Positions 49,453-58,512 of a stretch of 64,000 bases of DNA are shown here, one piece after another. The DNA comes from Empedobacter falsenii (lineage in GTDB: Bacteria > Bacteroidota > Bacteroidia > Flavobacteriales > Weeksellaceae), in the NCBI RefSeq assembly GCF_013488205.1, contig NZ_CP040908.1, positions 1,837,876-1,901,875 of the forward strand, written 5' to 3'. Made by a program: the position numbers and the translations under genes. Position 1 is the first letter of the stretch. The number at the start of each line of letters is the position of its first letter. Under the pieces are notes generated by a model. The model was not told the DNA's origin and searched no databases. It saw nothing but the letters and a program-made list of their open reading frames with translations.

Positions 49453-50814
49453 ATGTTTCAAAATCTTCAGGATAAATTAGATAAAGCATTACATACCTTA
49501 AAAGGAAAAGGACAAATTACAGAAATTAACGTTGCAGAAACCGTAAAAGAAGTGCGTAGAGCCCTTGTTGATGCCGATGTTAGTTATAAAGTTGCAAAAG
49601 ATTTTACAAATACAGTAAAAGAAAAAGCTTTAGGTGAAAACGTAATTACATCGCTTAATCCTGGACAATTAATGGTAAAAATTGTTCATGATGAATTAGC
49701 AAAATTAATGGGAGGTGAGGTTACTGAACTGAAAGTAGACGATAATCCTACAATTATTTTAATTGCTGGTTTACAAGGTTCTGGTAAAACAACTTTTTCT
49801 GGTAAATTAGCTAATTTCCTAAAAACTAAGAAAAACAAAAAAGTATTATTAGTTGCTGGTGACGTTTATCGTCCAGCTGCCATCAATCAGTTGCAAGTTT
49901 TAGGAGAGCAAATTGGTGTGGATGTTTATGCTGATTTAGAAAACAAAAATCCTGTAGAAATAGCTCAATCAGCAATTGCACAAGCAAAACAAAACGGAAA
50001 TAATGTAATTATCGTCGATACAGCTGGTCGTTTAGCGATTGACGAACAAATGATGGATGAAATTCGTCGCGTTCACCAAACAGTTAATCCTACCGAAACT
50101 TTATTTGTTGTAGATTCTATGACAGGGCAAGATGCGGTGAATACTGCAAAAGCCTTCAATGAAGTATTGAATTATAATGGAGTTGTTTTAACAAAATTAG
50201 ACGGTGATACACGTGGTGGAGCTGCATTAACGATTAGAACTGTTGTTGACAAGCCAATCAAATTTATTTCAACTGGTGAGAAAATGGAAGCTTTAGATGT
50301 TTTCTATCCAGAACGTATGGCAGATCGTATTTTGGGAATGGGTGACGTTGTTTCGTTAGTAGAGCGTGCTCAAGAACAATTTGACGAAGAAGAAGCAAAA
50401 CGTTTACAAAAGAAAATTGCAAAAAATAGCTTCGATTTTGATGATTTCTTAAAACAAATTCAACAAATCAAACGTATGGGTAATATGAAAGATTTGGTTG
50501 GAATGATTCCTGGTGCAGGAAAAGCGTTGAAAGATGTAGATATTGACGACAATGCTTTTAAAGGTGTTGAAGCGATTATTCACTCAATGACAAAAAAAGA
50601 GCGTCAAAATCCAAATATTATCGATAATTCTCGTAAGAAAAGAATTGCAGCTGGTTCAGGAACATCTTTACAAGAAGTGAATCAATTATTGAAACAATTC
50701 TCTGAAATGGGTAAAATGATGAAATTTATGAATTCTGCAAATGGTAAAAAGATGATGGAAACAATGTCTAAAAATATGCCAGCAGGTGGATTCCCAGGAA
50801 TGCCAAAAATGTAA
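49453..50814 (+). CDS. ffh: Signal recognition particle protein Ffh
   Basis: The SRP GTPase that binds signal sequences and 4.5S RNA and targets ribosomes to FtsY and SecYEG. Order: N domain (MFQNLQDKLDKALHTLKGKG), G domain with P-loop GLQGSGKTT at 106-114, GDVYRPAAINQL, DTAGRLAID, TKLDGDTRGGAAL; methionine-rich M domain with RRxxxxSG-like segment (SRKKRIAAGSGTSLQEVNQLLKQFSEMGKMMKFM) and a tail GGFPGMPKM. Length 453 is normal. A -7 element TATATTTG at 49425-49432 precedes the ATG by 20 bases. Confidence 0.97.
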   Translation: MFQNLQDKLDKALHTLKGKGQITEINVAETVKEVRRALVDADVSYKVAKDFTNTVKEKALGENVITSLNPGQLMVKIVHDELAKLMGGEVTELKVDDNPTIILIAGLQGSGKTTFSGKLANFLKTKKNKKVLLVAGDVYRPAAINQLQVLGEQIGVDVYADLENKNPVEIAQSAIAQAKQNGNNVIIVDTAGRLAIDEQMMDEIRRVHQTVNPTETLFVVDSMTGQDAVNTAKAFNEVLNYNGVVLTKLDGDTRGGAALTIRTVVDKPIKFISTGEKMEALDVFYPERMADRILGMGDVVSLVERAQEQFDEEEAKRLQKKIAKNSFDFDDFLKQIQQIKRMGNMKDLVGMIPGAGKALKDVDIDDNAFKGVEAIIHSMTKKERQNPNIIDNSRKKRIAAGSGTSLQEVNQLLKQFSEMGKMMKFMNSANGKKMMETMSKNMPAGGFPGMPKM

Positions 50815-50830
50815 TAACAATTATATATAA

Positions 50831-50864
50831 CTAAAAACCTCCAAATTATTGGAGGTTTTTTTAT
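50831..50864 (+). terminator. Intrinsic terminator after ffh
   Basis: Stem AAAAACCTCCAA (50833-50844), loop ATTA, TTGGAGGTTTTT (50849-50860), then more T. The following 205 bases to the NUDIX gene are AT-rich with no feature seen. Confidence 0.87.
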
Positions 50865-51069
50865 TTCAAACTAAATATAGATTCAATATAATATGAACAA
50901 TATATGATAAGCTAGATTATTATTATTTTTTAATGTTTGCAAATTATAAAAACCAGTTTCACCAAAAGCTTATTGATTATCATAAATAGGTAGACTTTAT
51001 TATTCAATTTAACATAATATATATTATAACATTATTATTTCTATGAAATATTAATGTTAATAATCTTTA

Positions 51070-51465
51070 TTATGTTAAGTAGGAAAGTAAACAATCTCCT
51101 ATATATATATTTTTTATAGAATTTAGATATCCTTTCGGAATATCCATATGTTCTAATTCTTCTAGATTAAATAATCCAAAATTTGAATGTTCAATACTAT
51201 TTGCATCAATTAAATATGCTACAATAAATACAGTTTTATTTGGAACAACCTCAAAAACCCAAGAATCAACAATTTTTGAAACTTTAAACTTTATATTTAA
51301 TTCTTCATAAATTTCACGTTCAAGAGTTTCTTCTGGCAATTCATTTGGTTCTAATCTTCCTCCAGGTAATTCCCATTCATTTCGATTATTCTTAACCAAT
51401 AAATATTTACCATTTATTCTAATTATTCCTTTTATGGAAATTGGAACTAAATATTCTTTATACAC
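51070..51465 (-). CDS. NUDIX hydrolase
   Basis: A 131-residue hydrolase of nucleoside-diphosphate-linked substrates. The Nudix box GGRLEPNELPEETLEREIYEEL (about residues 35-56) has all key residues: G, then E, then REIYEE. The rest is the small alpha/beta/alpha fold (ISIKGIIRINGKYLLVKN, WVFEVVPNKTVFIVAYL). Substrate cannot be deduced from the box. GTG at 51463-51465 is the only good start and follows a purine-rich stretch. The gene is divergent from the TonB operon. Confidence 0.82.
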   Translation of the reverse strand: MYKEYLVPISIKGIIRINGKYLLVKNNRNEWELPGGRLEPNELPEETLEREIYEELNIKFKVSKIVDSWVFEVVPNKTVFIVAYLIDANSIEHSNFGLFNLEELEHMDIPKGYLNSIKNIYIGDCLLSYLT

Positions 51466-51581
51466 TTCTTTTCATCTTTGTATAAATTTAATCATTTTCT
51501 ATTTAACATAATCTTAGATCCGATAACATTACTTCTTTTGATTAATATTTAATGTTTTATTAAAATATGATTTTTATTCTA

Positions 51582-51612
51582 TTGCTATTTAGATTAATTT
51601 AAAATAAATTTG
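51582..51612 (+). promoter_or_regulatory. Promoter of the TonB operon with inverted repeat in the spacer
   Basis: -33 TTG at 51582-51584 and -7 TAAATTTG at 51605-51612, spacing 20. The spacer holds TTTAGATTAATTTAAA (51588-51603), a 16-base inverted repeat with one mismatched pair, well placed for a repressor of Fur type (inference). Confidence 0.65.
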
Positions 51613-51631
51613 CACCACAATTTTCTTATTG

Positions 51632-54331
51632 ATGAAAAAAGGTTTATTAGCGCTCTCACTATTGGGTACATTTGGTTTTGTAAATGCACAACGAATTATT
51701 ACCGGAACTGTAACCGACGAAAATGGTAAAAAATTATCTAACGTACAGGTTCAAGATCCACAAAGTAAAAGATGGACACAAACTAATTCTGACGGAATTT
51801 TTACAATCGAATTAACGAACGAGAATACTAATTTGTCTTTTTCTCAAAAAGGAAAAGAAACACAAGAAATTGTTGTAGATTCTTCAGAGAATAACGTTTC
51901 GATTATTCTTTATAATCAAACTTTACGATTAGAACAGGTTAATATTTTCCCGAAAAAGAAAAAAGAATATTCAGAAATTACGCTTGGTAAAGAAGCGATA
52001 GAAAATGTGCAAGCGTTTTCGTTAAACGAAGTTTTGCAACAATTACCAGGACAAGTTACAATGGATTTTAACAACAACGAATTCAAAAATGTTGTTTTTA
52101 GAACTGCGATTTCTTCAAATAATTTGGGATTATCAGGAAGTTTGTCGAGTAATACAAATAATGATCGTAAAGATTATTTTCAGAATAAAGCATTTGGGAC
52201 GTCGATTGTAGTCAATGATATTCCAATTTCGAACAACGAAAATATGCAAGCGTTTACTTCTTTATCTGGTGGTGGTTTCAATGATTTTAACAATCCAAGT
52301 TATGGTGTCGATTTGCGTCAAATTACAACAGCTAATATCGATGAAGTAAAGATTATTCAAGGAATTGCTCCTGCAAAATATGGAGATTTAACTTCAGGAT
52401 TAATCATCATCAATTCTAAAGTTGGTGCAACTCCCCTACGCGCTTCTATTTCGATGTTAGATGCGACGACAGAATATAATGTATCAAAAGGTTTCAAGCT
52501 TAATGATAGAAATTTCTTGAGTTTGTCGGGTAATTATTTGGCTTCTAATGAAGATGTTCGAGATAATTTGAAATCCTATAATCGTATTACGACAAATGCA
52601 GCGTGGAAATCATCGAACAAAATCAATACGTTGGTTAATACTTTAGAAGGAAGTTTTGCAATCAATAATGATAAAATAAAATATGATCCAGATGATATTT
52701 CGGATCCTAAAATAAAGAATGATAAGTTCTCAATTCGATTATCTAATAATCTGAAATGGAACTTGAAAAAAGATTGGATTGACGCTTTAAATGTTGATGC
52801 AAACATAAGTTATGAAAAGCAAAATTCGAAAGAAGAACGTTGGAATAATGTAGCAACTGCTGCAGTTACAACTTCTACGGAAAATGGAATTTCTGATGCG
52901 ATATTTTTACCAAATCAATATAGGTTTGTCAAAAATGTAGAAGGAATTCCCATGTCTACTTTCTTGAATATAGAAGGTGTAAAAAATTACGAATCTAAAA
53001 ACAATTGGAACCATACCTTTTCTGTTGGTTTATCTTCTCGATCAAGTTCTAATAAAGGTCGTGGAACATATACAGACGAAAATACAACGCCTAACTATTA
53101 TACATTAAGCGGTGCAAAAGGAGGTTTGGGTTATCGTGATTATAATTTCAAAAACACCAAAACTCAATGGCAATTGTCTGTTTACGCAGAAGATAGAATT
53201 GTGAAGTTTGGCGAAAATGATAATGTTTTCAAATTAGATTTAGGTTTTAGATTTGATAATCAATATGGAAATAACACATTTCAACCGCGTATAAATACAT
53301 CTTACGCGTTCAATAAAGTGTTTAGAATTCGTGGTGGATACGGAATTGCTTCTAAAGCACCTTCGTTAAATCAGTTATTTACAGGTGATCGAATTTATGA
53401 TCGTTTGTTGGGAGACGGAATTTATTATGTCAATAATAAACAATATGGCTGGATTGAAACGTTTCTTTTGGAAGGAAATAATTTAAATTTGAAACCAAGT
53501 AGATCTTACAATTCAGAAATAGGTTTTGATGTTAATTTGCCTTTCGGATCATTAAATGTAACAGGATATTATAATCAATTGAAAGATGGTATTTCAAAAG
53601 TTTATCATGCAGCAACTTTAGAAGGTTCTACAATTAGTGTGGACACGTCTACTTCTACTCCAACCTATTCTGTAACTGGAAAAGAAGCTTATCAAATTAT
53701 TTATAATACTTTAGAAAATAACTTAGAATCGAAGGATAAAGGTATCGAAATGTTTATGAATTTTAACCGAATCAAACCTTTAAATTTAGATATTTCGGTG
53801 AATGGTTCGTACACAAAAACAACAAATAATAAGCCTGTTTATGAATATGAAGCTTCTACAAATGTTTTAGCAAAAGAAAAATATGCTGTCTATTATAATC
53901 CAAAATCGAATGATGAAGCTTTAATGTTTGGAACAAATTTTAATTATCATTTGAAAAAAGTTGGATTGATTTTATCTCTTCGTACAGAACACATTTTTAT
54001 TCAAAATCATGATAAATACAACAATAGAAATCCAATAGGATATTTGGATGAAAATTCTGTTTATCATGCAATTCCTGTCGAAGATCAAGGAAATACAGAT
54101 TTGTACGGACATTTGATTAAAGCGCCACAAAAAACATTAGCAGAATTACAAAATTCATTGCATAATTTCCATTTACGTATTTCCAAAGATTTCTTAAATG
54201 GATTCAAAGTATCTGTTTATACAACAAATGTTTTAGGCTTAAAACCTACTTATATCAACGATTCTGGTGAAAGAATTGTTTCAAAAATAGCAAAATTTTC
54301 ATTGGGAGGTAAAATTGAATATACTTTCTAA
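51632..54331 (+). CDS. TonB-dependent outer-membrane receptor
   Basis: An outer-membrane active transporter of 899 residues driven by TonB. Signal peptide MKKGLLALSLLGTFGFVNAQ; a carboxypeptidase-regulatory-like domain (RIITGTVTDENGKKLSNVQVQDPQSK) to about residue 95; plug domain with FSLNEVLQQLPGQVT and IDEVKIIQGIAPAKYGDLTSGLIIINSK; then a 22-strand barrel ending in the aromatic strand FSLGGKIEYTF. ATG at 51632 is used because it begins the signal peptide; the preceding TTG adds one residue. It is not SusC-like, since no SusD gene follows. Ligand is unknown; the downstream haem peroxidase and operator-like repeat favour a metal or metal complex (inference). Confidence 0.92.
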   Translation: MKKGLLALSLLGTFGFVNAQRIITGTVTDENGKKLSNVQVQDPQSKRWTQTNSDGIFTIELTNENTNLSFSQKGKETQEIVVDSSENNVSIILYNQTLRLEQVNIFPKKKKEYSEITLGKEAIENVQAFSLNEVLQQLPGQVTMDFNNNEFKNVVFRTAISSNNLGLSGSLSSNTNNDRKDYFQNKAFGTSIVVNDIPISNNENMQAFTSLSGGGFNDFNNPSYGVDLRQITTANIDEVKIIQGIAPAKYGDLTSGLIIINSKVGATPLRASISMLDATTEYNVSKGFKLNDRNFLSLSGNYLASNEDVRDNLKSYNRITTNAAWKSSNKINTLVNTLEGSFAINNDKIKYDPDDISDPKIKNDKFSIRLSNNLKWNLKKDWIDALNVDANISYEKQNSKEERWNNVATAAVTTSTENGISDAIFLPNQYRFVKNVEGIPMSTFLNIEGVKNYESKNNWNHTFSVGLSSRSSSNKGRGTYTDENTTPNYYTLSGAKGGLGYRDYNFKNTKTQWQLSVYAEDRIVKFGENDNVFKLDLGFRFDNQYGNNTFQPRINTSYAFNKVFRIRGGYGIASKAPSLNQLFTGDRIYDRLLGDGIYYVNNKQYGWIETFLLEGNNLNLKPSRSYNSEIGFDVNLPFGSLNVTGYYNQLKDGISKVYHAATLEGSTISVDTSTSTPTYSVTGKEAYQIIYNTLENNLESKDKGIEMFMNFNRIKPLNLDISVNGSYTKTTNNKPVYEYEASTNVLAKEKYAVYYNPKSNDEALMFGTNFNYHLKKVGLILSLRTEHIFIQNHDKYNNRNPIGYLDENSVYHAIPVEDQGNTDLYGHLIKAPQKTLAELQNSLHNFHLRISKDFLNGFKVSVYTTNVLGLKPTYINDSGERIVSKIAKFSLGGKIEYTF

Positions 54332-54358
54332 TTCTAAACAATTTCAAAAAAGATTATT

Positions 54359-55687
54359 ATGTTAAAAAAATATATACTTCTCACTCCTATTTTAGCAAGT
54401 TTATTATTTAATTCTTGTTCTGATGATGATTTTGGAAATTCAGCGGTTCAACCCGTTACATTTACAACAAAGGTTACTTTTGATAGTGATTTTGATGCTT
54501 CAAAATTACCTGTAAATGCGAAAACAATTCTTAAAAATACACAAACAGGAATGACGTATGAAGCAGTTACCAACAGTAATGGTGAAGCGGTTTTTCCTCA
54601 ATTAATTCCAGGAACATATTCAGTGAATGTTAGTTTTTCCTTGACTCCAACAGAGTTTGAAACTTTATTTGGATATGATGCTGGAACAGAAGATAATATT
54701 GAATTTAATGGATCTGCGCAAAATGTGAGTGTAAATTCTTCAAATATTTCAATTGCTATCGAGTTGAATTCGGCTAAAATAATTGGTGGTTTAATTTTAA
54801 AACAAATCTATTACGGAGGTTCTGATATCAAAGAAGGCGCTTTGTTTAGAGATCAATTTATTGAGATTTACAACAATTCGAATGAAGTAATTTATGCAGA
54901 TGGTTTAATTTTTGCGCAATTATTTGGTGCTAATACAGTCGAATCTCAATCATATTCTCAAGCAAATGGGCAATTAGATTGGTCCAAAGGTGAAGGAAAT
55001 ACAAAAGGTGCTGAAGCGAATACGGGCTATGTTTATGTTTCGAATGCGGTTCGTATTCCAGGAAATGGAACGACTTATCCAGTTCAACCAGGTCAAAGTA
55101 TAACAATTGCGCAAACGGCGATAAATCATAAAGGAAATTATACCGATGCAAATGGTAAAGTGATCGAAATTCTAAAACCAGAGTTAACGGTCGACTTATC
55201 AAACGCCGATTTTGAGGTAAATATGACGAGTTATTTAGGTTCTCAATATTCGTATGATATTCAAAATCCTGCTGTTCCCGATTTAGATATTGTGTGGTGG
55301 GCAAATGGAAATAAAGATTTATTATTAGACAATTTAGGTCGTCAAGCTTATATTCTTTTTAGAGCTGATGAAAATGAAATAAATGGTTTTGGTAAGGTAA
55401 AAAATCCGTCAAATAAAACAACGTATCAATATTTACAATTGCCGAATGATTTTATTTTAGATGCTGTAGAAACAACTCAAGATATGGGAACTAAATTGGT
55501 TCCTAAAAAACTACAAAATAAACAAGATGCTGGTTATGCTTATTTAACAGCGGGTTCTTATACATCAACATCCATTATTCGTAAAACTCAAAAAACAATT
55601 AATGGTCGTATAATTTTGAAGGATACAAACAATTCTACAAACGATTTTGTAAACATCAAAGCTGAACCAAAGATTTTTGCGCAATAG
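54359..55687 (+). CDS. DUF4876-family lipoprotein
   Basis: A 442-residue surface lipoprotein. The lipobox ASLLFNSC puts the lipid-bearing Cys at residue 20, followed by an SDDD stretch that in Bacteroidota often directs lipoproteins to the cell surface. An Ig-like carboxypeptidase-regulatory fold comes first (TFTTKVTFDSDFDASKLPVNAKTILKNTQTGMTYEAVTNSNGEAVFPQLIPGTYSV), then the larger DUF4876 part (IIGGLILKQIYYGGSDIKEGALFRDQFIEIYNNSNEVIYADGLIFAQLFG). It lies 27 bases after the receptor gene and probably serves as its accessory ligand-binding protein (inference). Confidence 0.82.
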   Translation: MLKKYILLTPILASLLFNSCSDDDFGNSAVQPVTFTTKVTFDSDFDASKLPVNAKTILKNTQTGMTYEAVTNSNGEAVFPQLIPGTYSVNVSFSLTPTEFETLFGYDAGTEDNIEFNGSAQNVSVNSSNISIAIELNSAKIIGGLILKQIYYGGSDIKEGALFRDQFIEIYNNSNEVIYADGLIFAQLFGANTVESQSYSQANGQLDWSKGEGNTKGAEANTGYVYVSNAVRIPGNGTTYPVQPGQSITIAQTAINHKGNYTDANGKVIEILKPELTVDLSNADFEVNMTSYLGSQYSYDIQNPAVPDLDIVWWANGNKDLLLDNLGRQAYILFRADENEINGFGKVKNPSNKTTYQYLQLPNDFILDAVETTQDMGTKLVPKKLQNKQDAGYAYLTAGSYTSTSIIRKTQKTINGRIILKDTNNSTNDFVNIKAEPKIFAQ

Positions 55688-55700
55688 AAATTAAAAAAAC

Positions 55701-57299
55701 ATGAAATCAATTGATTTAACAACATACGATAACAAATTGTTGAAAATTGTTTCTTTTGCGTGTTTACTTTTCGGAAGTACATCATTTGCACAAGAAAATG
55801 ATTCGATAAAAGTAACTTCTAACGAAGCTGAACAAGTTATAAAGGATTTAAATTGGCAATTACCTGTTGCGACACATTCTTTACCGATTAAAGATTATAC
55901 GCATACTGGAATTTATTTCAGTCATAAAAACAATCAATTTGCGCGTAAACAAACAGCCGAAGAAACAAATCGTTATGGTTTTTTGAGCGAAGGTTTGTAC
56001 ACAACAGAAAATGGTTTTAGAATTTTTGGAATGATTGACCTACAGAAATTCAATGAAAAAAATTTATCATGGAATCTTTCTGACGAGCGTACAGATGAAC
56101 AACAAGTGCTTTCTCCTCAATATTTCTACGTTCCGCGTGCAGCAGATTGGGATAATCAACAATATTTGATTCGTGGTGGAGTTTCGAAAAATTTTGGAAA
56201 CTTAACATTAGCTGCTAAAGCCGAATTGAATGTCAACAAAATGGCGCGTAAATTAGATCCTCGTCCAGAGATTAAAAACAATCAATTGGTTGGAGAAATT
56301 CAAGTTGGTTATCAAATTTTTGATGGACATCAGATTTTTGTTTTGGGTGCATATGGTCGAAAAGATAAAGATTATAGTCTAAAGTATAAAGGTAGAAATC
56401 AAGATGTAGAAGAAAATTCGAGTACCTATTTGCGTTACATGGCAGGTTATGGTCGCGAAATTAATAACCCATTGAGAAATTCAATTAATAACGAAAAAAC
56501 AATCTACGAATATTTTACACGAAATATCATTTCAAAAATCGGTGGTGGATATCAATTTAGTTCAGACAATACAAGGTTGATTTTAGGTTACAATTACCAA
56601 GAAAATCAACAGCGAATGTATGATAGCAAAACCAAAGAAGATAAGTTCTTTATCTATGTTTGGGATACCAACGAGCATTTTGCTTATGCGAATTTTATGA
56701 CAAAATTTGATAACAATACAATCAATGCACGTTTAGATTTTTCGAGAAAAGATGGCGAAAATTACGATGTTTCTATTGGCGGAATGAATTATCAAAATCG
56801 CTTACAAAATCTAATTTTAGATGTTAATTTAGCAAATCGTGATCTTACAAAAATGAATTATTTTCTTGGTTTCAAAACAAGCTATAATCAGAACAAATAT
56901 TATGATGCTTTAGCGATTTACGACATGAAAATTAAATCGTTGGATGTTGGTATTTATGGAAATAAAGATTTGATGTTGAAGAATAATTCGAAATTAAATG
57001 TCGGTTTAGCTTTTAATTATTATGCATTGTTGGATTCTTATTTTGATTATACAAAAATGACTGGAATCAACGAAGATACTTTTTACAACAATGTTGCGGC
57101 TTATGATTATGCGTACAATACAACCAATCATTTTGATGCTTCAACGTCCATTCGTTATATTTTACCGGTAAAAAACTACAAAACTATCGAACTATATACG
57201 CAGTTAAAAGGTATATTTGCAACAAATAAGAGCAATTTTTCCGAAATCAATACAGATAATACGTATTTAATGAATTTCGGAATTCAATTAAATTATTAG
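55701..57299 (+). CDS. DUF6850-family outer-membrane beta-barrel protein
   Basis: A 532-residue outer-membrane protein. A signal peptide ends FGSTSFAQ (residue 31) after a short polar start. The body consists of regularly spaced amphipathic strands with Tyr/Phe at the edges (YLRYMAGYGREIN, IGGGYQFSSDNTRLILGYNYQ, YDVSIGGMNYQNRLQNLILDVNLA) and ends in TYLMNFGIQLNY, a typical BamA-recognised last strand. The family is Bacteroidota-specific with unknown function. It lies 13 bases after the DUF4876 gene, the third gene of the operon. Confidence 0.8.
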   Translation: MKSIDLTTYDNKLLKIVSFACLLFGSTSFAQENDSIKVTSNEAEQVIKDLNWQLPVATHSLPIKDYTHTGIYFSHKNNQFARKQTAEETNRYGFLSEGLYTTENGFRIFGMIDLQKFNEKNLSWNLSDERTDEQQVLSPQYFYVPRAADWDNQQYLIRGGVSKNFGNLTLAAKAELNVNKMARKLDPRPEIKNNQLVGEIQVGYQIFDGHQIFVLGAYGRKDKDYSLKYKGRNQDVEENSSTYLRYMAGYGREINNPLRNSINNEKTIYEYFTRNIISKIGGGYQFSSDNTRLILGYNYQENQQRMYDSKTKEDKFFIYVWDTNEHFAYANFMTKFDNNTINARLDFSRKDGENYDVSIGGMNYQNRLQNLILDVNLANRDLTKMNYFLGFKTSYNQNKYYDALAIYDMKIKSLDVGIYGNKDLMLKNNSKLNVGLAFNYYALLDSYFDYTKMTGINEDTFYNNVAAYDYAYNTTNHFDASTSIRYILPVKNYKTIELYTQLKGIFATNKSNFSEINTDNTYLMNFGIQLNY

Positions 57300-57300
57300 A

Positions 57301-58455
57301 ATGAAGATGAAAAAAATGCTTCCAATCGTTGCATTTGGTGCGACTACTCTATTTTATGCGTTTAACAGTAACAAAATAATCGATCAAGGTTATACAGTTA
57401 CCGAATTACGTACATTGTATAGTAGCGGAGATCAGTCAAAATGGCCAAAACCAACTGTGGACGAAAGTGTTTTGAAAGATGGTTTTGAAGATATTGGTAC
57501 ATTAGGCGAAGTTCCTTTTCCTAAAGATAATCCATATTCTAAAGAGAAAGCTGAGTTAGGAAAATCCTTATTTTTTGATCCTCGTTTATCAAATTCAAAT
57601 CAAATTTCTTGTGCAAATTGCCACGATCCTGAGTTGAATTGGGGCGATGGTCGTCGTGTGCCTTATGGTGAAGATCGTCAATTGGGAGCGCGTAATTCGC
57701 CGAGTTTGATGAATGTTGCTTACTCAAAAGTAATGTTTTGGGATGGTCGTGCAAAAACATTGGAAGAACAAGCTGAATTTCCGATACGTGATAAAAAAGA
57801 AATGAATCATCACATTGATTTTGCAACAAAAAGAATTGCTGAAATTAATGGTTACAAAGAATTATTTAAAGCCGCTTTTGGAGACGAAAAAGTAACGAAT
57901 GACCGTATTACAAAAGCGATTGCAACCTTTGAACGTACAATTTTATCTCCAAAAAATAGATTTGATAAATTTATTGCAGGAAAATCGGATGAATTAACTG
58001 ATCAAGAAATTGAAGGTTTACATCTTTTCCGCACAAAAGCGCGTTGCATCAATTGTCATAATACAGCGTATTTTTCGGATAATAAATTTCATAATATTGG
58101 TTTGACATATTATGGTCGAGAATACGAAGATTTAGGTTTATACAATACAACTAAATTGGCTAAAAATGTTGGTGAATTCAAAACACCTTCATTACGAGAA
58201 GTTCCTCAAAATGCACCTTATATGCACAACGGACTTTTCCCTACAATTCGTGGCGTAATCAATATGTACAATGCCGGAATGTTTCATTTTCAACCAAATG
58301 AAAAACAGAAAAATGATTCATTATTTCCAAAAACAACAGAGTTAGTTCAGAAATTGAATTTAACTGCTTCGGAAATGGATGCGTTAGAAGCTTTTTTGAT
58401 GAGTTTGAAACAGAATCAATACAAAATGCGTCCACCGCAATTACCAAATAAATAA
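57301..58455 (+). CDS. Di-haem cytochrome c peroxidase family protein
   Basis: A 384-residue periplasmic enzyme with two c-type haem sites, CANCH (104-108) and CINCH (249-253), the arrangement of CcpA/MauG-type peroxidases. Trp in VMFWDGRAKTLEEQAEFPI lies between them as the usual electron-relay position, and FKTPSLREVPQNAPYMHNG with a Met-His segment follows the second haem. The N-terminal hydrophobic stretch (residues 6-22) acts as signal or anchor without a lipobox. It could reduce peroxide or, like MauG, oxidise a peptide. It begins 1 base after the preceding stop, the last gene of the TonB operon, which is closed by a terminator. Confidence 0.9.
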   Translation: MKMKKMLPIVAFGATTLFYAFNSNKIIDQGYTVTELRTLYSSGDQSKWPKPTVDESVLKDGFEDIGTLGEVPFPKDNPYSKEKAELGKSLFFDPRLSNSNQISCANCHDPELNWGDGRRVPYGEDRQLGARNSPSLMNVAYSKVMFWDGRAKTLEEQAEFPIRDKKEMNHHIDFATKRIAEINGYKELFKAAFGDEKVTNDRITKAIATFERTILSPKNRFDKFIAGKSDELTDQEIEGLHLFRTKARCINCHNTAYFSDNKFHNIGLTYYGREYEDLGLYNTTKLAKNVGEFKTPSLREVPQNAPYMHNGLFPTIRGVINMYNAGMFHFQPNEKQKNDSLFPKTTELVQKLNLTASEMDALEAFLMSLKQNQYKMRPPQLPNK

Positions 58456-58470
58456 CAACTTATAAATAGC

Positions 58471-58501
58471 AAAACGACTCAATTTATTGAGTCGTTTTTT
58501 G
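58471..58501. terminator. Terminator of the TonB operon
   Basis: Stem AAAACGACTCAA (58471-58482), loop TTTA, TTGAGTCGTTTT (58487-58498), then T. Also oriented for the convergent TolC-type gene. Confidence 0.87.
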
Positions 58502-58512
58502 TTCTGGATAGT

